Source: Vreelandella lionensis | GTDB lineage: Bacteria; Pseudomonadota; Gammaproteobacteria; Pseudomonadales; Halomonadaceae | Reading direction: 5' to 3' | Assembly (NCBI RefSeq): GCF_002087295.1 | Contig: NZ_MWVI01000024.1 | Coordinates: 1-50,619 of the forward strand | Length of the DNA: 50,619 nt | In this document: in pieces, positions 9,175 through 17,900 of the stretch | How positions within the stretch are numbered: the stretch's first letter is position 1 | Layout: each line of letters opens with the position of its first letter | The notes under the pieces: generated by a model | Databases searched by the model: none | Told to the model about the DNA's origin: nothing | The model's input: only the letters and a program-made list of their open reading frames with translations | Translations under genes and position numbers: made by a program

Positions 9175-9714
9175 ATCAAGCGAAGCAATCAGCGCGGGCG
9201 TCCACAAGACAAACGCCCACCAATGAACGAGCGTATTACCGAAGAAGAAGTACGTCTAATTGATGCCGAAGGTGAGCAGTAGGGTGTTGTGCCCACCACT
9301 GAGGCTCTTGAGCGTGCGGAAGCTGCCGGTTTAGATCTCGTGCAAATTTCGAATGCCGATCCGATTGTTTGTAAGATCATGGATTATGGCAAATTCGTTT
9401 TTGAGACCAAAAAGCAGAAAGCGGCTCAAAAGAAAAAGCAGAAGCAAATCCAGGTTAAGGAAGTTAAATTCCGTCCTGGCACCGACGAAGGCGATTATCA
9501 GGTGAAGCTAAAAAACCTGATCCGCTTCTTGGAAGGTGGTGACAAGGGTAAGGTCACATTGCGCTTCCGTGGTCGTGAAATGGCGCACCAGGACATTGGC
9601 CGTAAGCTAATGGAACGGATCGCGGCAGACCTGGAAGAGATCGGAGCGGTGGAGTCTTTCCCGAAAATGGAAGGCCGCCAAATGATCATGATTCTTGCCC
9701 CGAAAAAGAAGTGA
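9175..9714 (+). CDS. infC: Translation initiation factor IF-3 with AUC start and an in-frame TAG
   Basis: IF-3 binds the 30S subunit and rejects wrong start codons. Reading from ATC at 9175, with AAGGAG at 9161-9166 giving an 8-base spacer, yields 179 codons, the family length. Both the N domain ([18 protein letters not shown]) and C domain ([21 protein letters not shown] is split here only for length; [17 protein letters not shown]) are recognisable. Rare AUU/AUC starts are a known feature of infC that lets IF-3 repress its own translation. Codon 36 (9280-9282) is TAG where relatives have V or L. Moving one G from the following G run to the preceding one converts CAG TAG GGT to CAG GTA GGT, so paired homopolymer errors are likely. 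A GTG at 9289 could only give a truncated form. Confidence 0.9.
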
Positions 9715-9732
9715 TCCAACGGCGAAGTTAAC

Positions 9733-9760
9733 GGGCCAGCGCGAAGGCGCTGGTCGGCCC
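9733..9760 (+). promoter_or_regulatory. Stable hairpin in the infC-rpmI spacer
   Basis: CCAGCGC (9736-9742), loop GAAG, GCGCTGG (9747-9753) form a perfect 7-bp stem. Outer GGG (9733-9735) and CCC (9758-9760) could extend it. A short T run follows (9764-9767), but it is not a classic terminator tail. In E. coli ribosomal protein L20 represses rpmI-rplT by binding RNA structures upstream of rpmI. This hairpin is in the right place, but I cannot show the L20-site consensus. Confidence 0.4.
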
Positions 9761-9795
9761 TGGGTTTTCTAAAAAATATCGAGCGGAGTTCTCTC

Positions 9796-9990
9796 ATGCC
9801 GAAAATCAAAAGCAACAGCGGCGCTGCTAAGCGCTTCAAAAAGACCGCTAACGGCTTCAAGCACAAGCAGTCTTTCCGTAGCCACATCTTGACCAAGAAG
9901 TCGACCAAGCGAAAGCGTCAGCTGCGTGGCATGAAGCAGATTCATGCTTCCGACAAAGCGCTGATCCAGCGCATGCTGCCGAACCTGTAA
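9796..9990 (+). CDS. rpmI: 50S ribosomal protein L35
   Basis: A 64-residue, very basic protein of the large ribosomal subunit. The wording [17 protein letters not shown] at the start, [22 protein letters not shown] in the middle (shown here only as the family landmark) and the MLP ending are typical of L35. It sits between infC and rplT as in most gammaproteobacteria. GCGGAG lies upstream of the ATG. Expression is probably coupled to rplT, and in E. coli both are repressed by L20. Confidence 0.96.
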   Translation: MPKIKSNSGAAKRFKKTANGFKHKQSFRSHILTKKSTKRKRQLRGMKQIHASDKALIQRMLPNL

Positions 9991-10047
9991 GGTCGAATTT
10001 TCTTATCTGAGTGCATTTAGCCTCAGTCATAAAGTCAGGAGTGTGTT

Positions 10048-10401
10048 ATGACCCGTGTTAAGCGTGGCGTAGTGGCCCGTCGTCGCCATAAAAAAGTACT
10101 GAAGCAGGCCAAAGGTTACTACGGTGCCCGTTCGCGTGTTTTCCGTGTAGCCAAACAGGCTGTCATCAAAGCCGGCCAGTATGCGTACCGTGACCGTCGC
10201 AACCGCAAGCGCCAATTCCGCGCTCTGTGGATTCAGCGTATCAACGCTGGTGCGCGCATCAACGGCATGTCTTACAGCCGCTTTGTTGGCGGTCTGAAGA
10301 AAGCCGGTATTGAAATTGACCGTAAAGTGTTGGCCGATCTGGCAGTACACGAAAAGGCAGCATTTGCTGCTATCGTGGAAAAAGCCAAGGCTGCCCAATA
10401 A
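10048..10401 (+). CDS. rplT: 50S ribosomal protein L20
   Basis: A 117-residue basic protein needed early in 50S assembly, and in E. coli also the translational repressor of rpmI-rplT. The landmarks [22 protein letters not shown] at the N-terminus, [23 protein letters not shown] in the middle (long basic helix) and [18 protein letters not shown] in the globular C-domain are all present in order. The length is standard. AGGAGTG precedes the ATG. A strong terminator follows at 10463-10497, before pheS. Confidence 0.96.
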   Translation: MTRVKRGVVARRRHKKVLKQAKGYYGARSRVFRVAKQAVIKAGQYAYRDRRNRKRQFRALWIQRINAGARINGMSYSRFVGGLKKAGIEIDRKVLADLAVHEKAAFAAIVEKAKAAQ

Positions 10402-10410
10402 GGCAATTCG

Positions 10411-10497
10411 CACTGAGCTAAATTCAGTGTGAAATGCCGAGGTCATTTCAGTGTGACCCATGCAGGGGAAGAGCAGCCGCTCTTCCCCTGTTTTTTT
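10411..10497 (+). terminator. Strong terminator, possibly an attenuator, in the rplT-pheS gap
   Basis: A perfect 12-bp stem, CAGGGGAAGAGC (10463-10474) and GCTCTTCCCCTG (10479-10490), with loop AGCC and seven T residues (10491-10497). Upstream, CACTGA (10411-10416) can pair with TCAGTG at 10424-10429 or with a second copy at 10448-10453. The 10-base repeat TTCAGTGTGA occurs twice (10423-10432, 10447-10456). GGTCA/TGACC (10441-10445, 10454-10458) forms another stem. Alternative pairings plus a terminator before pheS recall the E. coli pheST attenuator. However, I see no phenylalanine-rich leader peptide with a ribosome site. Confidence 0.8.
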
Positions 10498-10516
10498 GTC
10501 ACCTTCAACATGCCAG

Positions 10517-10532
10517 CCATCTTTAAAGATGG
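10517..10532 (+). promoter_or_regulatory. 16-bp perfect palindrome upstream of pheS
   Basis: CCATCTTTAAAGATGG is fully self-complementary and lies 26 bases before the pheS start. It could be a dimeric-protein operator or a weak leader hairpin. No regulator is identified. TTCGGAG at 10543-10549 is the ribosome site. Confidence 0.45.
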
Positions 10533-10542
10533 AACCGCTTAA

Positions 10543-11577
<1,035 letters not shown>

Positions 11578-11603
11578 GACCGCTGCCAGCGACGGGAATC
11601 AAC

Positions 11604-13985
11604 ATGAAATTTTCAGAACAGTGGCTGCGTGAATGGGTAGCCCCGCAGCTTGATACGCAGGCTATGGCCGATCAGATCACCATGGCGGGCCTTGAAGTGG
11701 ATGCCGTTGAAGCGGTCGCCGCTGCGTTTAGCGGTGTGGTCGTGGCTGAAGTGCTGACCAAAGAGAAGCACCCTGATGCCGATAAGCTCAACGTATGCAC
11801 GGTGAACGACGGTACCGGTGAGCCGGTGCAAGTAGTGTGCGGTGCGCCCAACGTTGATGTGGGCCAGAAAATTCCCTTCGCCCAAGTGGGTGGCGTGCTG
11901 CCGGGCGATTTTAAAATCAAAAAGGCACAACTGCGTGGCGTTGAGTCGCGTGGCATGATCTGCTCGGCATCAGAGCTGGGCTTAGAGGAAGAAACCTCTC
12001 CCGGCATCCTAGTGTTACCGGCGTCGGCCCCCGTGGGCACGAGCTTTCGCGCGTATATGCAGCTCGACGATATGACCCTCGAGGTGGATCTCACTCCTAA
12101 CCGCGGCGACTGCCTGAGCATTAAAGGTCTTGCGAGAGAGGTAGGTGTGCTTAATCGCCTGCCGGTGAGTGGCCCTGAGATCACAGTAGTTGAAGCGAGT
12201 ATCGACGATACTTTCCCCGTCACTATTGAGGCGGCTGAGCAGTGCCCGCGCTACTTAGGGCGTGTTATTAAGGGCGTGAATGTAGAGGCTGAAACGCCGC
12301 TGTGGATGGTTGAGCGGCTACGTCGTAGCGGCGTACGCTCGATTGACCCCGTCGTGGATGTCACCAACTACGTCATGTTAGAGCTTGGTCAACCGCTGCA
12401 TGCGTTTGATCGGGACAACCTGCAGGGTGGCATTACTGTCCGTTTGGCACGAGAGGCGGAGCGTTTAACACTGCTGGATGGCCAAGAGGTAGCACTTCGC
12501 CCTGAAACACTGGTAATTGCCGATGAACGTGGCCCCCTGGCAATGGCTGGCATCATGGGTGGAGAAAATTCAGGGGTAAACGAAAAAACGCACACGATTT
12601 TTCTTGAGTCGGCCTTTTTTGCTCCGCTTGGCATTGCTGGGCAGGCGCGTTCCTACGGTCTGCATACCGACGCATCGCATCGTTATGAGCGTGGCGTCGA
12701 TCCAGAGCTTCCTGCCATGGCGGTTGAGCGTGCCACAAAGCTCCTGATGGAGATTTGTGGGGGGCAGGCAGGGCCCGTGGTTGAGACGGTAAGCGATGAG
12801 CATTTACCGGCACCGCGCATCATTATGCTCCGCGAGGCTCGCCTTGAGAGTGCGCTCTCCAAGCGGCTGCAGCCGGATGATGTCACCGATATCCTTCAGC
12901 GTTTAGGGCTTGAGGTTGATAAACAGGCGGAAGGTTGGTCAGTGGTCGCCCCTAGCTGGCGTTTTGACGTTGCCATTGAGGAAGACCTCATCGAGGAAGT
13001 GGCGCGTATCCATGGCTACAATAACCTTCCGGTTCGTCGCCCAGCCGCTCGACTAGCACTTCGCCCAGCTAACGAGGCACTCCTCACTCAGGCTCAGTTG
13101 CGCAACCAGATGGTTGCTCGCGGTTTCCAAGAAGCGGTGACATACAGCTTCGTAGCGCCGGACCTGCAGGCAGCAATGCTGCCAGATGCTGTGTCCCCCG
13201 TGCTTGCGAATCCGATTTCGTCGGACCTCTCGGTAATGCGCGCCAGCCTTTTCCCGGGTTTAGTGCGTGCCCTAGAGTATAATCTCAATCGCCAGCAAAC
13301 CCGTGTGCGCATTTTCGAGACAGGGCTGGTATTTAACGGACACCTCGATAACTTAACCCAAGAGCCGATGATGGGCGCCTTAGTGTGCGGTGGCCGTGAA
13401 GGGGAAGGGTGGAACAGCACTAAGGCTCAGGTAGATTTTTATGACCTGAAAGGAGATCTAGAGAGTCTTTTGGCAATGGGTGGGGCCCAGGAAGCTTGGC
13501 GCTTTGAACCGGGCGAGCATCCCTCTCTGCATCCTGGGCAAACCGCCCAGCTCTTTTACAATGGCGAACCCGCCGGCTGGATTGGCACACTGCACCCGCA
13601 AGTGCGTGCCAAGCTGGGGCTTAAAGTTGATGCGGTGCTGTTCGAAGTTCGCCTAGATGTATTGAGTCAGGGGGAAATTCCCGCCTTTGAGCCGCTTTCA
13701 CGCTACCCAGAAGTGCGACGCGATTTGGCGTTTATGCTCAAAGAGGCAACGCCTGTGCAAGCGCTACTTGATTGTGCAAAAACTCAGGCAGGCGATTACT
13801 TGAAAGACATTAAGCTATTTGATGTCTATGCTGGTAAAGGCGTAGCCGAGGGTTATAAGAGCATTGCATTAGGCTTGACCTGGCAGCACGCTTCGCGCAC
13901 GCTAAATGATGAAGAAATCAACCAGTTGGTCGACTCGATCATCACTAACGTGCGAGCCGAATTAGATGCCGAACTTCGCGGCTAA
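11604..13985 (+). CDS. pheT: Phenylalanyl-tRNA synthetase beta subunit
   Basis: Large PheRS subunit, 793 residues, with the usual bacterial domain order. A tRNA-binding EMAP-like domain (about 40-150: KEKHPDADKLNVCTVNDG) comes first. B3/B4 editing domains (about 210-400, DVTNYVMLELGQPLHAFD) follow. Next are B5 (about 400-475), a catalytically inactive class II core (EAVTYSFVAP onward) and a C-terminal FDX-ACB anticodon-binding domain (SRYPEVRRDLAFML). It removes Tyr mischarged on tRNA-Phe. It follows pheS closely and precedes ihfA, as in E. coli. No defect is seen. Confidence 0.97.
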   Translation: MKFSEQWLREWVAPQLDTQAMADQITMAGLEVDAVEAVAAAFSGVVVAEVLTKEKHPDADKLNVCTVNDGTGEPVQVVCGAPNVDVGQKIPFAQVGGVLPGDFKIKKAQLRGVESRGMICSASELGLEEETSPGILVLPASAPVGTSFRAYMQLDDMTLEVDLTPNRGDCLSIKGLAREVGVLNRLPVSGPEITVVEASIDDTFPVTIEAAEQCPRYLGRVIKGVNVEAETPLWMVERLRRSGVRSIDPVVDVTNYVMLELGQPLHAFDRDNLQGGITVRLAREAERLTLLDGQEVALRPETLVIADERGPLAMAGIMGGENSGVNEKTHTIFLESAFFAPLGIAGQARSYGLHTDASHRYERGVDPELPAMAVERATKLLMEICGGQAGPVVETVSDEHLPAPRIIMLREARLESALSKRLQPDDVTDILQRLGLEVDKQAEGWSVVAPSWRFDVAIEEDLIEEVARIHGYNNLPVRRPAARLALRPANEALLTQAQLRNQMVARGFQEAVTYSFVAPDLQAAMLPDAVSPVLANPISSDLSVMRASLFPGLVRALEYNLNRQQTRVRIFETGLVFNGHLDNLTQEPMMGALVCGGREGEGWNSTKAQVDFYDLKGDLESLLAMGGAQEAWRFEPGEHPSLHPGQTAQLFYNGEPAGWIGTLHPQVRAKLGLKVDAVLFEVRLDVLSQGEIPAFEPLSRYPEVRRDLAFMLKEATPVQALLDCAKTQAGDYLKDIKLFDVYAGKGVAEGYKSIALGLTWQHASRTLNDEEINQLVDSIITNVRAELDAELRG

Positions 13986-14052
13986 CTAAGCTATGCCATG
14001 ACACGACGCTTATCACGTTCTTGGCAATGCGTATGCTACATGGAGGAGCCCT

Positions 14053-14352
14053 ATGGGTGCGTTGACCAAAGCAGAGCTAGCTGAGCATTTGCATACTGAG
14101 CTGGCGCTGTCAAAGCGAGAAGCAAAAGCGATGGTGGAGGCGTTCTTTGAAGAAATCCGCGCCTGTTTGCGTGAAAACGAGCAGGTGAAACTGTCGGGGT
14201 TTGGTAACTTTGACCTGCGTGATAAGCGCGAGCGGCCTGGGCGAAACCCTAAAACTGGCGAAGAAATCCCTATCTCTGCTCGGCGTGTGGTGACTTTTCG
14301 CCCCGGGCAAAAGCTAAAGCAGCAGGTAGAACGCTACTCAAGTGGTCAGTAG
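14053..14352 (+). CDS. ihfA: Integration host factor alpha subunit
   Basis: A 99-residue DNA-bending protein that pairs with IHF-beta. Family wording runs throughout: [37 protein letters not shown], the beta-arm [14 protein letters not shown] with its intercalating proline, and [14 protein letters not shown]. Position directly after pheT distinguishes it from hupB and ihfB. GGAGGAG precedes the ATG by 6-7 bases. It ends the translation operon, with a terminator at 14386-14415. Confidence 0.96.
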   Translation: MGALTKAELAEHLHTELALSKREAKAMVEAFFEEIRACLRENEQVKLSGFGNFDLRDKRERPGRNPKTGEEIPISARRVVTFRPGQKLKQQVERYSSGQ

Positions 14353-14385
14353 TGGGCAGTAGCGAGTACATCAAGCTGCCCAACG

Positions 14386-14415
14386 AAAAGGAGTGCCTAA
14401 TGGCACTCCTTTTTT
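14386..14415. terminator. Bidirectional terminator between ihfA and the DUF2788-like gene
   Basis: AAAAGGAGTGCC (14386-14397), loop TAAT, GGCACTCCTTTT (14402-14413) plus more T residues to 14415. The A run on the left and T run on the right make it able to work in both directions, which fits the convergent genes on either side. Confidence 0.88.
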
Positions 14416-14442
14416 ATAGGCTACAAATAGGGCGCTATCTGG

Positions 14443-14649
14443 CTAAATACCTCCACCCTCAATCAGCCAAGTGATCACCACTTTAATGACGTAGCCCAAC
14501 ATTCCGGCACCTAATACCACAAACAACATAATCGTGCCAAATTTGCCTGCGTTCGATTTTTTTGCGAGATCCCAAATAATAAAACACATAAAAATGATCA
14601 GGCCGCCAACCATAATGGGCGTGATCCATGTCTCAAAGGTCTGCTGCAT
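14443..14649 (-). CDS. DUF2788-like small membrane protein
   Basis: A 68-residue protein with two membrane helices: about residues 11-28 (ITPIMVGGLIIFMCFIIWDL) and 39-62 (GTIMLFVVLGAGMLGYVIKVV). The linker contains KKSNAGKFG. This two-helix layout with an (S/N)AGKFG loop and GYVIK ending matches my memory of DUF2788. The function is unknown. The start is the ATG complementary to 14647-14649, which has AGGAGC 6 bases upstream. The longer frame extending to 14838 overlaps the mioC start and lacks such a site. It diverges from mioC across 157 bases. Confidence 0.7.
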   Translation of the reverse strand: MQQTFETWITPIMVGGLIIFMCFIIWDLAKKSNAGKFGTIMLFVVLGAGMLGYVIKVVITWLIEGGGI

Positions 14650-14806
14650 AAGCGCTCCTGTTGGACGATTGTCGGTAGCCCATGGTGGGGCGTGCGTCAT
14701 TTTTGTCAGTCGTGTTAATATTTGAGCAAATTCATCAGGTATTTGTCGACTGAACTTTGCGGACTTAACAAAGCGCAGTACGACAACTTTGCCGAGGAGT
14801 AGGCCA

Positions 14807-15268
14807 ATGCCTAAGTTAACCATTCTGGTCGGCACCATGTATGGCGGTGCGTTAGACGTTGCAGAGCAGGGAAAGCCGCTGTTTGAGCAGGCGGGCTATG
14901 ACGTTGATATTTCAGAACAGCCCTCTGTAGACGATGTTTCCCAAGCCAGTGATCTAACGCTTTTCTGTGTGTCTACCACCGGGAGCGGTGATTTTCCCGG
15001 TAACTTTGTGCCCTTTGTTCGCAGTCTAAAAGATCAAAGCCCCTCGTTGGCGGGACTGCGTTATGGGTTGATCGCGCTTGGCGATAGTTCCTACGGTGAT
15101 ACGTACTGTGGCGCGGGGAGAGCCTTAGATGAGTTGCTGCAGGATCATGGCGCCCACCGTTTAGGTGAGCGCCTTGAAATCGACGCGATGGAAACCTTCA
15201 TGGCGGATGATGCAGCGGTGCTGTGGGTAGAGGAGTGGATTGATGCTCAGAAGCTAAAGGTAGCATAG
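14807..15268 (+). CDS. MioC-like flavodoxin
   Basis: A 153-residue FMN-binding flavodoxin, probably a cytoplasmic electron carrier. The phosphate-binding loop is at the N-terminus (VGTMYGGALDVA, residues about 6-17). The second FMN loop is FCVSTTGSGDFPGNF and the third is ALGDSSYGDTYCGAG, both typical of the short-chain MioC type (biotin synthase-linked in E. coli). The start at 14807 has GAGGAG about 8 bases upstream; an upstream ATG at 14789 lacks one. It is followed two bases later by a membrane protein gene and is probably cotranscribed with it. Confidence 0.85.
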   Translation: MPKLTILVGTMYGGALDVAEQGKPLFEQAGYDVDISEQPSVDDVSQASDLTLFCVSTTGSGDFPGNFVPFVRSLKDQSPSLAGLRYGLIALGDSSYGDTYCGAGRALDELLQDHGAHRLGERLEIDAMETFMADDAAVLWVEEWIDAQKLKVA

Positions 15269-15270
15269 CC

Positions 15271-15639
15271 ATGCAGCAAACGGTTTACTCTCCCAAGCGA
15301 GTGAGCGTAGCGGTTGGCTTATGCATCGTGATGCTCGCTGCGCTCCCGCGCTATATGGTGGGAGGGCATGAGACGCGCCAAACCCTTCTGCTGATGGCCT
15401 TGGTACTAGTGGCTGGCGCAGCCGCGTTCCAGTGGAGGATGCTGTCTCAAGAGGCTCGTCAGGCGCTACCAGCGTTAATAAAGCGTCTAGCGATCATGCT
15501 GGTGCTCGGAGCGCTGGTGATGGGGGCTTGGCACGCTATGTTTACTGATTGGATTAGCTGGCAGGTCTTTATCTCTCACGCGGCGACGTGTGGTCTGCTG
15601 CTGCATGCGGTTTCCCTGTGGTGGTCTGCACGGGAGTAA
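15271..15639 (+). CDS. Uncharacterised four-helix membrane protein
   Basis: A 122-residue protein that I do not recognise. Hydrophobic segments lie at about residues 12-26, 39-54, 71-88 and 98-116, so four membrane passes are likely, with basic residues in the connecting loops. It starts two bases after the flavodoxin stop (TAGCCATG). That implies cotranscription and perhaps a membrane-redox link, though this is only proximity. After it comes a 151-base gap to tig containing no clear promoter or terminator. Confidence 0.6.
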   Translation: MQQTVYSPKRVSVAVGLCIVMLAALPRYMVGGHETRQTLLLMALVLVAGAAAFQWRMLSQEARQALPALIKRLAIMLVLGALVMGAWHAMFTDWISWQVFISHAATCGLLLHAVSLWWSARE

Positions 15640-15790
15640 CGATTTTTGTACCTTTAAACCCTTGTAATTGGTGCTTGCGCCCCCATCTTGCGAGCATGGC
15701 GCTTGCCACCATGCGTCAGGGTTCTTAAAATTGCCCCCTTGAACATATTTTACGCAATCAACACAACGCCCAGCCGCTAGAGGACAATTC

Positions 15791-17143
15791 ATGCAAGTTT
15801 CCGTCGAGACGACCTCCCAGATCGAACGCCGTATCACGATTCAAGTGCCGGCAGCAGAAATCGACGAGGCCGTCAGCGCTCGCTTGAAAGACACCGCGAA
15901 AAACGTTCGCTTGAACGGTTTCCGCCAAGGCCGGGTGCCAATGGCCGTCGTGCGTCAGCGCTATGGCGACAGCGTGCGCAGTGAAGTGGTAGGCGAAGTG
16001 ATGCGTGAACGCTACGTTCGCGCGATCACAGAAAAAGAACTCAACCCTGCCGGTTTCCCGCAGATTGAGCCAAAAGTTAATGAAGAAGGTAAAGACCTTG
16101 AGTTCGTTGCGGTAATGGAAATTTACCCGCAGGTTGAGCTGACCTCAATCGAAGGTACAGACGTTGAGCGCCCGGTTGTGTCTGTCAGCGAAGCAGATGT
16201 CGATGAAATGATCGATACCCTGCGTAAGCAAAACGCCGCATGGGAAGAAGTTGACGCTGCCGCTGCTGACGGTGACCAAGTCACCATCGATTTCCAAGGC
16301 TTCCTGGGCGACGAGCCATTTGAAGGTGGCAGTGCAGAAGGCCACGCGTTGGTCATCGGTTCTAACAGCTTCATTCCAGGTTTTGAAGAGCAACTGATCG
16401 GTGCTAAAGCAGGCGAAGAAAAAACCATCTCCGTCACTTTCCCAGCGGATTACCAAGCCGAGCATCTGGCCGGTCAAGACGCCACCTTCAAGGTGACCGT
16501 TCACAAAGTAAGCAGCCAGAAACTGCCGGAAGTTGATGCTGAGTTCATCGAGCGTTTCGGTGTAGAAGACGGCGATGAAGCCAAATTCCGTGCTGAAATT
16601 AAGAAGAACATGACCCGCGAAGCGGCTCAGGCTGTTGACAACCGTGTTAAGCAGCAGGTGCTGGATGCGCTGAAAAAAGCGAACGACATTCCCGTGCCCA
16701 GCGCGCTGGTTCAGCAAGAAACGGACGGCATGAAGCGTCAAGCCGCTCATCAGTTTGGCCTGGGTGAAGATTTTGACGTTAGCCAGCTGCCGAATGAGCT
16801 ATTTGAAGAGCAGGCGAAGAGCCGTGTTCAGGTTGGTCTATTGCTAGCTGAAGTGATCAAAGCCAATGAACTGGACGCAGACGACGCGGCCATCAAAGCC
16901 AAAGTAGAAGAGCTGGCTGAGCAGTACCAAGATCCCTCCGAAGTGGTTGAGTACTACATGGGTAATGAGCAGCTGAAAACTCAGGTAAAATCTGCCATTC
17001 TCGAAGAGAAGGCCGTTGAGAAGCTGCTTGAGCAAGCGAACGTTAAAGACGTCGAAATGTCTTACCAGCAAGCGCTGGCTGCTGCTCAGCAGCAGGCTGA
17101 GCAAGATGAGAATGCCGAAGAGGGCGAACAGGCAGGCGCCTGA
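15791..17143 (+). CDS. tig: Trigger factor
   Basis: Ribosome-bound chaperone with peptidyl-prolyl isomerase activity that meets nascent chains at the exit tunnel. It has 450 residues; the E. coli protein has 432. The N-terminal ribosome-binding domain contains the signature GFRQGRVPMAVV near residues 43-54. The FKBP-type PPIase domain is at about 160-245 (DQVTIDFQGFLGDEPFEGG, IPGFEEQLIG). The helical C-terminal arm domain ends in an acidic glutamine-rich tail (QQQAEQDENAEEGEQ). It heads the tig-clpP-clpX-lon cluster, with a weak terminator/attenuator between it and clpP. Confidence 0.97.
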   Translation: MQVSVETTSQIERRITIQVPAAEIDEAVSARLKDTAKNVRLNGFRQGRVPMAVVRQRYGDSVRSEVVGEVMRERYVRAITEKELNPAGFPQIEPKVNEEGKDLEFVAVMEIYPQVELTSIEGTDVERPVVSVSEADVDEMIDTLRKQNAAWEEVDAAAADGDQVTIDFQGFLGDEPFEGGSAEGHALVIGSNSFIPGFEEQLIGAKAGEEKTISVTFPADYQAEHLAGQDATFKVTVHKVSSQKLPEVDAEFIERFGVEDGDEAKFRAEIKKNMTREAAQAVDNRVKQQVLDALKKANDIPVPSALVQQETDGMKRQAAHQFGLGEDFDVSQLPNELFEEQAKSRVQVGLLLAEVIKANELDADDAAIKAKVEELAEQYQDPSEVVEYYMGNEQLKTQVKSAILEEKAVEKLLEQANVKDVEMSYQQALAAAQQQAEQDENAEEGEQAGA

Positions 17144-17155
17144 TCTCATCGCGTG

Positions 17156-17180
17156 GCGCACCCTATCTGGGTGCGCTTTT
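17156..17180 (+). terminator. Short terminator or attenuator between tig and clpP
   Basis: GCGCACCC (17156-17163), loop TATCT, GGGTGCGC (17169-17176), then TTTT. The short T tail suggests partial termination, letting some transcription read into clpP 29 bases later. Confidence 0.7.
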
Positions 17181-17208
17181 CCCTTAACGGACGCAAGGAA
17201 TCACCCGA

Positions 17209-17826
17209 ATGAGTGAGTTTGATATTCAAAACGCCGGCGGTTTAGTGCCCATGGTGGTTGAGCAGAGCGCCAAAGGGGAAAGAGCCTACGACATCTACTC
17301 GCGCCTTTTAAAAGAGCGCGTGATTTTCCTGGTAGGGCCGGTAGAAGATTACATGGCTAACCTTGTCGTGGCGCAGCTGTTGTTTCTTGAGTCTGAAAAC
17401 CCCGATAAGGATATCCATCTTTACATCAATTCACCCGGTGGTTCGGTAACGGCGGGTATGTCAATTTATGACACCATGCAGTTTATTAAGCCGGATGTTT
17501 CCACCGTATGTATTGGTCAGGCTGCCAGCATGGGCGCGCTCCTGCTAACAGCAGGCGCTGCGGGCAAGCGTTACTGCTTACCTAACTCCCGCGTGATGAT
17601 TCACCAGCCGCTAGGTGGCTACCAAGGTCAAGCGTCGGATATTGAGATTCACACCCGTGAAATTCTCGGTATTCGTGAAAAACTGAATCAGATTCTGGCT
17701 CACCACACTGGCCAGGATATTGAGAAAGTGGCTCAGGATACTGACCGCGACAATTTTATGAGCGCCAATAAAGCAAAAGAGTATGGCTTGATTGACGCAG
17801 TGCTGGATAAGCGGCCTACATCCTGA
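17209..17826 (+). CDS. clpP: ATP-dependent Clp protease proteolytic subunit
   Basis: Serine peptidase that forms the tetradecameric degradation chamber fed by ClpX or ClpA. It has 205 residues. The catalytic triad is visible at Ser107 ([11 protein letters not shown]), His132 (MIHQPLGG) and Asp181 ([10 protein letters not shown]), each offset by +10 from the E. coli numbering. The processed N-terminus and the [14 protein letters not shown] oxyanion loop are present. AAGGAATC precedes the ATG. It is followed by a 74-base spacer and clpX, the usual pairing. Confidence 0.97.
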   Translation: MSEFDIQNAGGLVPMVVEQSAKGERAYDIYSRLLKERVIFLVGPVEDYMANLVVAQLLFLESENPDKDIHLYINSPGGSVTAGMSIYDTMQFIKPDVSTVCIGQAASMGALLLTAGAAGKRYCLPNSRVMIHQPLGGYQGQASDIEIHTREILGIREKLNQILAHHTGQDIEKVAQDTDRDNFMSANKAKEYGLIDAVLDKRPTS

Positions 17827-17864
17827 TAGCGTGATAGGATTCTGCTTTTCTAACGAGCTTTTCA

Positions 17865-17880
17865 GGCGGCGTCAGCCGCC
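17865..17880 (+). other. Hairpin in the clpP-clpX spacer
   Basis: GGCGGC (17865-17870), loop GTCA, GCCGCC (17875-17880). There is no T run. It may be a processing or stability element in the shared mRNA; AGAGGT just after it serves clpX. Confidence 0.4.
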
Positions 17881-17900
17881 GCAGTGACAGAGGTACGCGA

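Noticed and set aside
9289..9714. Separate short IF-3 gene starting at GTG 9289
   Set aside because: The upstream in-frame sequence encodes a normal IF-3 N domain with an ideal ribosome site at ATC 9175; the TAG is better explained as error.
10434..10527. PheM-like leader peptide before pheS
   Set aside because: No ribosome site, only one Phe codon early on, and it runs through the terminator rather than stopping before it.
14650..14838. N-terminal extension of the DUF2788-like protein
   Set aside because: No ribosome site for the upstream start, overlap with the mioC start, and unrelated wording; AGGAGC fixes the start at 14649.
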